64,000 nt of DNA. Origin: Ancistrus triradiatus (lineage: Eukaryota; Chordata; Actinopteri; Siluriformes; Loricariidae). Each line of letters opens with the position of its first letter. Position 1 is the first letter of the stretch. The notes beneath the pieces are model-generated. The model had not been told where the DNA came from. It saw nothing but the letters and a program-made list of their open reading frames with translations, and did not search any database. Positions 61,249-64,000 of the stretch are shown in pieces. The translations under genes and the position numbers were made by a program. The stretch covers positions 1 through 64,000 of the forward strand of contig JAJAGP010002246.1 in the NCBI GenBank assembly GCA_025084515.1, read 5' to 3'.

Positions 61249-63719
61249 CACATTAACAGCCAGGTAACTCATCGTATAACGTCCGCATTATGTTCTGGGA
61301 CCGGACATCACCACAGTCAGTCTTTTTAGGCAAACTGTAACATCAACAGAAAAACAGAAAGGGTATTTTTATAAATAAATAAAACAAACCTGTGCGCAAT
61401 TGATATGTCAGAGTTACAGCTGAAAGCACAAGTGGAACACTACCATCTACACAGCATCCCTAATGCCACAAAAAACTTTTACACACACGCTAAACATTTA
61501 ATTTATAAAAATTCTCAATAACTATAGAAAATATAGTAAATGTACTCAATTCCTTTTCACAGTCAGACTGCAACGCTGCGAAAAATTTTTAATCGGAGCC
61601 TGTTCCAATTTTAAAATCAGGCTGACCAATCAGAGATCGGCTGTCAGGCAGAACAGCTCATCCTGGGCATAGCAGAGCACAAGAGCTTCTAGGACAAGCA
61701 ACACACTGACTATAAAAACCTGAATATTAAAGAAAAGGTCTGGTGGAACTGAAAATGAAAGGCTGAAGAATGATGACGATAAACCTCACAGTGACTGGAT
61801 GGAACAGTTTTCTTCCTTATTTAAGTGCATTCTAATCTGTCATGCCTTCAAAATCACAAACTATAACTTCCTGCAATAATCTTCGCTCGGCTTGTTTTTT
61901 AAGGTGACGGTGTGAAAAAGACACAGCGAGACACGTTAAGAGAAATTAAAGAAAACAATAGTGGACTGGAGTTTGAGTGTTTAGACAAAAAGTCCCACTA
62001 CGTTAAAAATCATTTTTTTCTTGCATAAAAATCGGACTCGGTGTGCAAAGGCCTAGGACCCTGTCTAGGGGATAGCCATAAGACTTAAAAAGATGGTATG
62101 ATGGACCTGATTGTTTTTTTGTACTCAGTATCACGAACATGAAATATCGGCCAGATGAAAGACACGAGTGAACCAGTTTATACAGTTATGGGTTAAAGAT
62201 GATCTACAGGTAGATGGGGGGCATGCAAATGCAGTATATACAACTACAAACACATTTGCAGAGCAGTAGGACTACATCTCCTGGGAGAATACATTCAGAT
62301 TTCATACTTCTGCCCCTACCATGCAATATTTCACAACAGTACTAATTATGTTAAACTGTCTGGGGTGAAAGCACAGTGAGACAAGAGTTTACTCGCCCAA
62401 ACCAACAACGTGTAAAGACCTCGATTAAAAAACATTAGCCAGTTTTCCTATGAATGTGGATTTTAAAACATCCCACTTCAAGTACATAAATATAATCAGA
62501 GACCAAGTGTGTGGCACTTTAAAATAAGACAGGATCAGTTGCAGCCCAATGCAAAGTAGTGGGTATACTGTGACTACATTCATTTTTACCAGTATACACA
62601 AAACAGGCAATTAAATAAAAATAAAAAAATAAACAAAAAGGGTAGTACAGTCAAACCCCGGTATATCCCGCTATAGTATAAGAGCTATTTTAATCCCCCT
62701 ACCAGCAATCCAAACCACTATCCCAATATAACAAATAAACTGAAAATGAAACCTGAGAAAAATTCCGCACCCGTGTAACGGACACAGCTGTGCTTCAATA
62801 GATTTTGCCTCTATATGCACCCCCACTGCCTATCAGAAAGAATATAGATATCAAAGATAAATGTGAAGATCCTCACCGTGAGGCAGCAGAGGATTTTTTA
62901 CTGTTCTTTAAGAACAAAAACGTAGTAGGATGTAACACGCACATGTATTTCAGTTCTCTGTTTAGGTTACTTTCTGGTAAACGTTTCTCACTAAGGCCAT
63001 GCTCACACTATTTGACTTGTTCCGTGCCAGAGCACAATTGTCTCCCACTGGGGAGCTCAAACGTTCTAGGCTCAAGCACGCTTATGTCACCAAGATGAGA
63101 GTCATGCTTGTACATGTAACAGATTATAATACACTTATAATAAAGTTATTGATTATGCAACACAGTGATTTTCCGCTACTCATGCTGCATGTATAAGATT
63201 TTTATATGGAGGCAGCTGACAGTGTTCTGTGCTCAAGCAGGGTAAGCACTACATGCATACCGAGCCCACCTCAACAAGCACGTCTGAGCAGCGTACCACA
63301 CATGGGCACAGTACCAGTCAAACCAACCGCACTTTGAGGGGGATCAAATATGTCCAGACACGGTACAGATTGCCTAGTATGAGTACACCAAATCTCCCAC
63401 GCACACTCGCATACACTCACACTAGCAGCCAATATAAGGAGATAATAAAGGCATTTACCAGGAGCAGCTTCTCAGCTGTGGGTCTCTTCTTTGGGTTTTT
63501 GGTGAGAGAAACTTTAACAAAATTGTGGAAGGATGTAGACCTAGAAAAAGTTGAGTGGAAGCAAAGTCCTTTTAAAATAAACAGCGTGAAAGAGATGCTA
63601 TAACCAGATACAATAATTGACTTTGTAGACAGATGCCAAACTATAAACACACTCACCACTTAATTTTGTCCTTTAATTTGGGTGGCTGGAAGCTGCTTTT
63701 GGACATTAGGAATAAAGCC
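23893..63719 (-). CDS. map4k5: MAP4K5 (KHS/GCK-type Ser/Thr kinase), 24 exons, 5' part outside window
   Basis: Mitogen-activated protein kinase kinase kinase kinase 5 is a cytoplasmic germinal-centre-kinase family enzyme acting upstream of JNK signalling. The spliced exons give, in order, the C-terminal end of the kinase domain (FVKVSLTKNPKKRPTAEKLL), a linker with a PPPLPPK SH3-ligand motif and a Ser-rich stretch, then a CNH domain starting at MGACFSKVFDGCPLKINC and ending GHENSY-stop, as in the vertebrate protein (about 850 residues). The ATP loop, HRD and DFG motifs must lie right of 64000. Most exon junctions are GT-AG with compatible phases. Exceptions are the linker exons at 51817, 49992 and 48983, and one extra T in the exon at 31922. 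CDKL1 follows on the same strand. The identity is recognised from family knowledge of the CNH and kinase sequences; MAP4K3 is the nearest alternative but fits less well. Confidence 0.95.
23981..24859. other. MAP4K5 last intron, left part
   Basis: No exon or intact element recognised. Confidence 0.4.
24860..25045 (-). mobile_element. SINE family I, reverse copy
   Basis: Standard tail (AGCATTTAGCAGACGCCC) and B-box complement GGGATTTGAACCC. Well preserved. Confidence 0.88.
26393..26572 (-). mobile_element. SINE family I, nested
   Basis: Reverse copy inside the element at 25632-26830. Confidence 0.85.
26574..26762 (-). mobile_element. SINE family II, nested
   Basis: Reverse copy abutting the family I SINE; includes CTTTGGACTGTGGGAGGAAA and GGGATTGACCCCAGG. 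Confidence 0.75.
26864..27805. other. MAP4K5 last intron, no recognised gene
   Basis: A T17 run at the left, then unique-looking DNA; open frames here have no family resemblance. Confidence 0.4.
27811..28212. mobile_element. Tc1-like non-autonomous element (GCACTGTGCAAAAG end), one end lost
   Basis: Left end GCACTGTGCAAAAGACTAAG matches the complete copy at 41355-41844. Internal words TGGGATGCCAAGTTGACC and CAGTCTGAAGAAGCTTG are shared. The right end is cut by the SINE at 28216. Confidence 0.7.
28216..28406 (+). mobile_element. SINE family I, forward copy
   Basis: Forward: GTGGTAGCATAGCGGGTAAG, B box GGTTCAAATCCC, tail CTGCTAAATGCTGTAAATG. Probably close to the family consensus. Confidence 0.9.
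28534..28589 (-). CDS. map4k5: MAP4K5 exon, CNH (VTQEICDPSRVFKLLGSD)
   Basis: 56 bp encoding VTQEICDPSRVFKLLGSD plus two bases of Arg. The acceptor is CTCACAG and the donor GTGAGG. The following intron is 4.6 kb and contains the nested element at 25632-26830. Confidence 0.95.
28946..29185 (+). mobile_element. Tc1-like end fragment (CAGTGGGGGCCAAAAGTCTG)
   Basis: Starts TACAGTGGGGGCCAAAAGTC and is followed by text resembling a transposase catalytic region (LQQDNDSKYTSKL). Truncated. Confidence 0.55.
29190..30363. other. MAP4K5 intron without recognised features
   Basis: Includes a 140-codon open frame (29830-30252, minus) with no recognisable domain, no homology I know, and no clear splice sites. 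Confidence 0.4.
30364..30556 (-). mobile_element. SINE family I, reverse copy
   Basis: Well preserved reverse copy of family I. Confidence 0.88.
30559..30770 (+). repeat. Dispersed repeat related to 3470-3832
   Basis: Shares CTTTATTAGGTACACC, CATTTTATCAG and CACTTTGTAGTTCT. Confidence 0.5.
31567..31637 (-). CDS. map4k5: MAP4K5 exon, CNH (CLQDSVLAFWKHGMQGKSF)
   Basis: 71 bp encoding CLQDSVLAFWKHGMQGKSFR and then SNE, near-identical to other vertebrates. The acceptor is GTTAG and the donor GTATAG. Confidence 0.96.
31725..31817 (-). CDS. map4k5: MAP4K5 exon, CNH (NLKIVNLQGRLKSNKKLASE)
   Basis: 93 bp encoding NLKIVNLQGRLKSNKKLASE and then LSFDFCIGSV. The acceptor is CTGCAG and the donor GTAAGA. 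It starts with two bases that finish a codon, requiring phase 1 from the exon before. Confidence 0.94.
31922..31991 (-). CDS. map4k5: MAP4K5 exon, CNH (AIHVTQLERDTVLVC), with 1-base frame slip
   Basis: Encodes ANQVDAIHVTQLERDTVLVC and then should read LDK across the splice. As given, the run TTTT (plus-strand 31926-31929) has one T too many and shifts the frame just before the donor GTAAGT. Removing one T restores both the conserved CLDK and the phase of the next exon, so I read this as a sequence error or a recent single-base insertion. Confidence 0.88.
32273..33315 (-). mobile_element. Tc1-like transposon, family B, deleted copy
   Basis: TA-flanked, ends CAGTGGGGAAAAAAAGGTTT and ACTTTTTGCCCCACTG. 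Minus-strand transposase starts ATGGCCAAAACCAAAGAGCT (32968) and keeps the HTH region and GLNPHRRFVEGVES-type remnants, but most of the catalytic part is deleted; about 1.04 kb against 1.6 kb for the copy at 14383. Confidence 0.85.
33540..33717 (-). CDS. map4k5: MAP4K5 exon, CNH (RVFEMLVVPEQEYPMVCVAV)
   Basis: 178 bp, the largest CNH exon in the window: HFDFPLPNPLRVFEMLVVPE, then QEYPMVCVAV, then FETINLNSCSSWFTEIGS. The acceptor is CTCAG and the donor GTACAG. Confidence 0.96.
33865..34270 (+). mobile_element. Tc1/IS630-like transposase C-terminal fragment
   Basis: Reads AWPARSPDLSAMEL and nearby WDQLGWQL in shifted frames, the SPDLxPIE-type catalytic signature of Tc1-like transposases. Not related by sequence to families A or B here. 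Confidence 0.6.
34388..34491 (-). CDS. map4k5: MAP4K5 exon, CNH (YLCGALQYGIVLLQWYEPMQ)
   Basis: 104 bp encoding RNPYKGHKYLCGALQYGIVL and then LQWYEPMQRFMLIK. The acceptor is TTAAG and the donor GTTAGT. Confidence 0.95.
35256..35314 (-). CDS. map4k5: MAP4K5 exon, CNH (TTKIPDTKGCHKCCI)
   Basis: 59 bp encoding RFSLTTKIPDTKGCHKCCI, a hallmark of the MAP4K CNH domain. The acceptor is CAACAG and the donor GTAGGA. Confidence 0.96.
35856..36694. mobile_element. TA-flanked non-autonomous transposon (GTACCTCGG ends), copy 3, uninterrupted
   Basis: 839 bp with ends CGGTGGTACCTCGGTTCTTG and GAACCAAGGTACCACTG, TA on both sides. It is the only full-length copy without a SINE insert. Confidence 0.75.
36752..36800 (+). 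repeat. Microsatellite (GT)24
   Basis: Uninterrupted GT run, then GAGTGAGTGG. Confidence 0.97.
36977..37091 (-). CDS. map4k5: MAP4K5 exon, CNH (KTFQLYSHNLIGLFEQLKK)
   Basis: 115 bp encoding KTFQLYSHNLIGLFEQLKKP and then GLAAQFQTHRFPDRILP. The acceptor is CTCAG and the donor GTATGT. The preceding intron holds a Tc1-like copy (37967-39250). Confidence 0.95.
37580..37872. repeat. Dispersed repeat related to 3470-3832
   Basis: Holds ACAACCAAAAATATCCAGCC and TGATGAAGGATTAGAGGA, the inner blocks of the same fish repeat. Confidence 0.55.
37967..39250 (+). mobile_element. Tc1-like transposon, family C, 5' end lost
   Basis: Plus-strand transposase relic: HTH region near 38190-38400, then TMPSHPYSEAWRGQ-like text and a DLNPIKHLW-type region near 38830. 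The right TIR contains TCTGAAGACCTTTCGGAATG (39213-39232). The left TIR is missing and frames shift repeatedly. Confidence 0.7.
40025..40290 (+). mobile_element. DNA transposon fragment (GCCAAAAGTATTTGGA end)
   Basis: Starts AGCCAAAAGTATTTGGAAAC and includes TGCTAACAGGAGCATAAAAT, words of a common teleost Tc1-like repeat. Confidence 0.5.
40766..40826 (-). CDS. map4k5: MAP4K5 exon, CNH (LFPRRCTWLYVINNTLMSLS)
   Basis: 61 bp encoding LFPRRCTWLYVINNTLMSLS plus one base of Gly. The acceptor is TTGCAG and the donor GTAAGT. Confidence 0.96.
41355..41844. mobile_element. Tc1-like MITE, complete (GCACTGTGCAAAAG ends)
   Basis: 490 bp flanked by TA. TIRs CAGCACTGTGCAAAAGTTTA and AAGACTTTTGCACAGTACTG. 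No ORF. A second, truncated copy is at 27811. Confidence 0.8.
42028..42107 (-). CDS. map4k5: MAP4K5 exon, CNH (LIFGTEDGIYTLNLNELH)
   Basis: 80 bp, acceptor TTTTAG completing a split Asp codon, donor GTACTA. Encodes QYLIFGTEDGIYTLNLNELH and then EATMEQ. Confidence 0.96.
42209..42293 (-). CDS. map4k5: MAP4K5 exon, start of CNH domain
   Basis: 85 bp encoding MGACFSKVFDGCPLKINCAT and then SWIHPETK, the first strand block of the citron-homology beta-propeller. The acceptor is TATAG and the donor GTAGCT. Confidence 0.96.
42830..44470. repeat. Older dispersed repeat split by the hAT element
   Basis: TAAATCCTGGTCCTGGAGCC on the left (43025) and GCTCCAGGACCAGGATTAAG on the right (44429) are inverted versions of each other, with the hAT in between. 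Confidence 0.55.
43146..44388 (+). mobile_element. hAT transposon with 8-bp TSD and BED zinc-finger relic
   Basis: Flanked by the exact 8-bp duplication GGATCAGG (43138-43145 and 44389-44396). Termini CAGTGTTAATTTCGTTGACG and CTGTCAAAATTAACACTG are inverted repeats. Near 43510-43630 the plus strand reads TLCKLCGATISGKNTDLKLH and then LQACHPE, a C2-H2 BED finger (CxxC...HxxxxH) of hAT transposases. The remaining transposase is missing: 1243 bp, non-autonomous. It lies in a MAP4K5 intron, inside an older repeat. Confidence 0.85.
45049..45090 (-). CDS. map4k5: MAP4K5 exon, KPAINGLPPTPKVL
   Basis: A 42-bp exon of 14 complete codons, KPAINGLPPTPKVL, almost invariant in vertebrate MAP4K5. The acceptor is TTTTAG and the donor GTAAGT. 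Confidence 0.95.
45446..45528 (-). CDS. map4k5: MAP4K5 exon, basic linker (RPQRRERKDFP)
   Basis: 83 bp, acceptor CTCCAG, donor GTGAGT. Encodes DSGDTLNGDTSRSPPGRPQR and then RERKDFP, corresponding to the RKKDKRDFP stretch just before the CNH domain. Confidence 0.92.
45846..46030 (+). mobile_element. SINE family I, forward copy
   Basis: Forward copy with GGTAGCCTAGCGGGTAAGGT, B box GGTTCAAATCCC and the GCTGTAAATG tail. It inserts 60 bases from the hAT element at 46093. Confidence 0.9.
46093..47405. mobile_element. hAT-type element with 8-bp TSD, non-coding
   Basis: Exact 8-bp duplication GCTGTAAT at 46085-46092 and 47406-47413. Termini TAGGGATGCACCGATACC and GCACCGATACAGCAACACTA are related inverted ends. 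1313 bp, AT-rich, no transposase frame. It differs from the element at 43146. Confidence 0.8.
47695..47990. mobile_element. hAT-like end fragment (TTAGAGATGCACCAAC)
   Basis: Left end resembles the 46093 element (TTAGAGATGCACC). Inside, CGATCAGTC and CGGAATCGGAC words are related to 61580-61640. No right end found. Confidence 0.4.
48045..48258. mobile_element. TA-flanked non-autonomous transposon (GTACCTCGG ends), copy 4, deleted
   Basis: 214 bp: CAGGTGGTACCTCTTATGAG to ACAACCGAGGTACCACTG. Same ends as the other copies with most of the inside lost. It ends 39 bases from a MAP4K5 exon. Confidence 0.7.
48297..48486 (-). CDS. map4k5: MAP4K5 exon, Ser-rich linker
   Basis: 190 bp encoding SEDLGLHDGCSTVKRFPGSE, then LRRQSTSERSN and a Ser-rich end. 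The first codons follow a CCAG acceptor; the donor is GTACTT, weaker than the others in the gene. It aligns with the STIKH...LRRQSS region of vertebrate MAP4K5. A start at the internal AAG or CAG is possible but fits the phase less well. Confidence 0.85.
48983..49020 (-). CDS. map4k5: MAP4K5 exon, linker (LPNPKDDKPFAQ)
   Basis: 38 bp with a strong acceptor (TTTCACTTCTCCAG) and donor GTTGGT. The frame that connects to the next exon reads LPNPKDDKPFAQ after two bases of a split codon. The exon before it ends in phase 0, so a base appears to be missing at this junction. Confidence 0.7.
49992..50036 (-). CDS. map4k5: MAP4K5 exon, proline-rich motif PPPLPPK
   Basis: 45 bp, acceptor CTTCAG, donor GTGAGT. 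Encodes IPTLKHGLPPPLPPK, the SH3-domain ligand typical of MAP4K1/2/3/5 linkers. The reading needs phase 0 at both ends, which conflicts with the neighbouring exons as placed. Confidence 0.8.
50945..51605 (-). mobile_element. Tc1-like transposon, family A, deleted copy
   Basis: Ends GTGGTGCTTGAAAGTTTGTG and AAACTTTCAAGCATCACT. Minus strand retains the C-terminal catalytic part (PSQSPDLNPIKMLWKDLKRA), but the middle and N-terminus are deleted. Sits between two MAP4K5 linker exons. Confidence 0.82.
51817..51861 (-). CDS. map4k5: MAP4K5 exon, acidic linker (VTPLEDAFEEIE)
   Basis: 45 bp between TGTAG and GTAAGT. Only one frame is open: GYVTPLEDAFEEIE plus two bases, AT. It joins cleanly to the exon at 54014. 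Its 3' phase (two bases left over) does not match the phase needed by the next recognised exon at 49992; see findings. Confidence 0.7.
52336..53300. mobile_element. Non-autonomous element with GTGTACTCACACTAGG ends, plus nested insert
   Basis: Left GAGTGTACTCACACTAGGC and right AGTGAGAGTACACCCTTAG are inverted. A nested repeat (about 52382-52835, GTGGTGGAGAAAGTAC to GTCCACCAC) carries its own inverted ends. A related copy is at 62995-63395. Confidence 0.6.
54014..54081 (-). CDS. map4k5: MAP4K5 exon, linker (FSSQWSPFAEGG)
   Basis: 68 bp, acceptor CCCAG, donor GTAACT. Encodes DVTKDSEFSSQWSPFAEGG and then ISS, corresponding to the NFMLQWNPF region of other vertebrates. It ends in the second base of an Arg codon. 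Confidence 0.87.
54305..54363 (-). CDS. map4k5: MAP4K5 exon, linker (DKLKFGPPLKKETEAG)
   Basis: 59 bp encoding DKLKFGPPLKKETEAGAEM; the first two bases finish a split Phe codon. It matches the vertebrate DKLQFEPPLRKETEA segment. The preceding intron (54364-60735) is 6.4 kb and holds a Tc1 copy and two retro-repeat fragments. Confidence 0.9.
55260..56690 (-). mobile_element. Tc1-like transposon, family A, longest copy
   Basis: Ends AGTGGTGCTTGAAAGTCTGT and ACAAACTTTCAAGCTTCACT. Minus-strand transposase begins ATGGGACGAAGGAAAAAAG (about 56390) and keeps the paired HTH (near 56200-56390), YWKNVLWTDETKIEFLHKNP (first catalytic Asp in WTDE), VKHGGGGSIMVYTCFAASG and the QSPDLNPIEMLW-type end in broken frames. 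About 1.43 kb, the best template of this family here but still frame-shifted. Confidence 0.88.
56700..58500. other. MAP4K5 intron without recognised features
   Basis: The 145-codon open frame at 56646-57083 has no family resemblance and starts in the Tc1 end. Nothing else supported. Confidence 0.4.
58513..58766 (-). repeat. Teleost dispersed repeat (TTTATATAGCGCTTTTTACA), reverse copy
   Basis: Contains the complement of TATAGCGCTTTTTACAATGG and CAAGGAAAAACTCACTAAG. The same repeat occurs on the other strand at 59745. Confidence 0.8.
59118..59350 (+). mobile_element. Fragment related to the mariner-like element at 25632
   Basis: Shares GGGGTGCTCCTGGTCAGCAG and the CTGCTGAGTA...CAGACCGG block with 25855-26100. 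Confidence 0.55.
59745..59995 (+). repeat. Teleost dispersed repeat, forward copy
   Basis: AAGTCAAGTCAAGTCAGATC then TATATAGCGCTTTTTACAAT through CCTCCTTGGGCGGCGTAGAT. Forms a 1-kb-spaced inverted pair with 58513. Confidence 0.8.
60736..60814 (-). CDS. map4k5: MAP4K5 exon, linker (KTIRSTHNKNPRAEKTRSEL)
   Basis: Encodes LPPQQ and then KTIRSTHNKNPRAEKTRSEL. The acceptor is CTAG; a second in-frame acceptor (CCTCAG) 12 bases downstream could give a slightly shorter variant. The donor is GTAAGT after one base of the next codon. Confidence 0.85.
61101..61214 (-). CDS. map4k5: MAP4K5 exon, post-kinase (HMFVGQSGLSRRLAVELL)
   Basis: 38 codons from HMFVGQSGLSRRLAVELLDK to an acidic end, EKDEDDLE. It matches the segment just after the kinase domain. 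The acceptor lies directly against a (CA)n microsatellite at 61217-61244, so the polypyrimidine tract is a (GT)n run on the coding strand. The donor is GTAATA. Confidence 0.93.
61217..61244. repeat. Microsatellite (CA)14 at a MAP4K5 splice acceptor
   Basis: Read on the gene strand as (GT)n ending 2 bases from the AG of the exon 61101-61214. Confidence 0.95.
61560..63000. other. MAP4K5 intron, mostly unassigned
   Basis: Contains a hAT-like fragment near 61580-61640 (AATCGGAGCC, CAATCAGAGATCGG). The rest shows no exons or intact elements. Confidence 0.35.
62995..63395. mobile_element. Second copy of the GTGTACTCAC-type element
   Basis: Left GCTCACACTATTTG, inner GACACGGTACA, right GCCTAGTATGAGTACACC; the same inverted ends and inner words as 52336-53300. 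Confidence 0.5.
63459..63540 (-). CDS. map4k5: MAP4K5 exon, end of kinase domain
   Basis: Encodes FHNFVKVSLTKNPKKRPTAE and then KLLL, the diagnostic subdomain XI of GCK-family kinases with its conserved Arg. The acceptor CTAG completes the split Trp codon and the donor is GTAAAT. The length of 82 bp fits the phases on both sides. Confidence 0.95.
63657..63719 (-). CDS. map4k5: MAP4K5 exon, kinase C-lobe (ALFLMSKS)
   Basis: Reads ALFLMSKSSFQPPKLKDK, the segment before the last kinase helices. The acceptor is TACAG; the donor GTGAGT splits the Trp codon TG|G. It is the most upstream exon of this gene that I can place in the window. Confidence 0.92.
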
Positions 63720-64000
63720 CTGTACAGAACGTGAGCAGCACGTACAGATTAATGCAAGAACAATTGGGACAGAAAATAATATACATTAACACATTGTTTT
63801 TTCCTAGAATCAATTCCACATGCAATGGGTGACTGATTTTGAAACTGAGCAAGAAACTGAACCCTGGTCCACCTCCAAACGATGGTCTGGGGTTCAAGTT
63901 CAAGCGAACTTCACTGTGGACTGCACCATATGTTAAAGTTATCTGGACTTGGATCATTCATCAAATAATGTAACAGGTTGAACTTCAGAATAGCAGGGGA

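Overview
The window is nuclear DNA from a ray-finned (teleost) fish, perhaps an ostariophysan; I cannot place it more closely. The evidence is two vertebrate kinase genes split into short exons with GT-AG introns, set among fish-type Tc1/mariner, hAT and pogo-like transposons, tRNA-derived SINEs and CA/GT microsatellites. There are no bacterial operons, CRISPR arrays or rRNA genes.

Two genes fill the window, both on the minus strand and arranged head to tail. MAP4K5 (GCK/KHS family kinase) enters from the right edge in the last third of its kinase domain. I can place 24 exons from 63719 to the stop codon at 23893, followed by a 3' UTR with a polyadenylation signal near 23065. They encode the end of the kinase domain, a proline-rich linker and the whole C-terminal citron-homology (CNH) domain. 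About 4.8 kb further left, CDKL1 (CDC2-related kinase) begins with a probable non-coding exon near 18171-18260. Its ATG is at 16641, and coding exons can be followed to 3314. The exon for the end of the kinase lobe and the C-terminal tail were not found between 3314 and position 1. CDKL1 and MAP4K5 are also neighbours on the same strand in human 14q22, so this is a conserved pair.

Region by region: 1-3.3 kb is transposon debris around a deleted Tc1 copy. 3.3-8.2 kb holds four CDKL1 exons with SINEs between them. 9.2-12.4 kb is a problem patch: an imperfect direct duplication, a SINE full of single-base indels, a frame-broken CDKL1 exon, and then a pogo/Tigger-like element. 14.4-16 kb is a second Tc1 family. 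16.4-18.3 kb is the CDKL1 5' end. 18.7-19.8 kb is a Ty3-type reverse transcriptase relic. 20-23 kb is repeats. 23-64 kb is MAP4K5, whose introns carry Tc1 copies, two hAT elements with intact 8-bp target-site duplications, and nested SINEs.

I found no convincing undescribed system. The points most worth checking are the splice-phase conflicts in the MAP4K5 linker exons, the frame breaks in both kinase genes (which look more like assembly error than gene death), and the structurally intact hAT and pogo-like elements.
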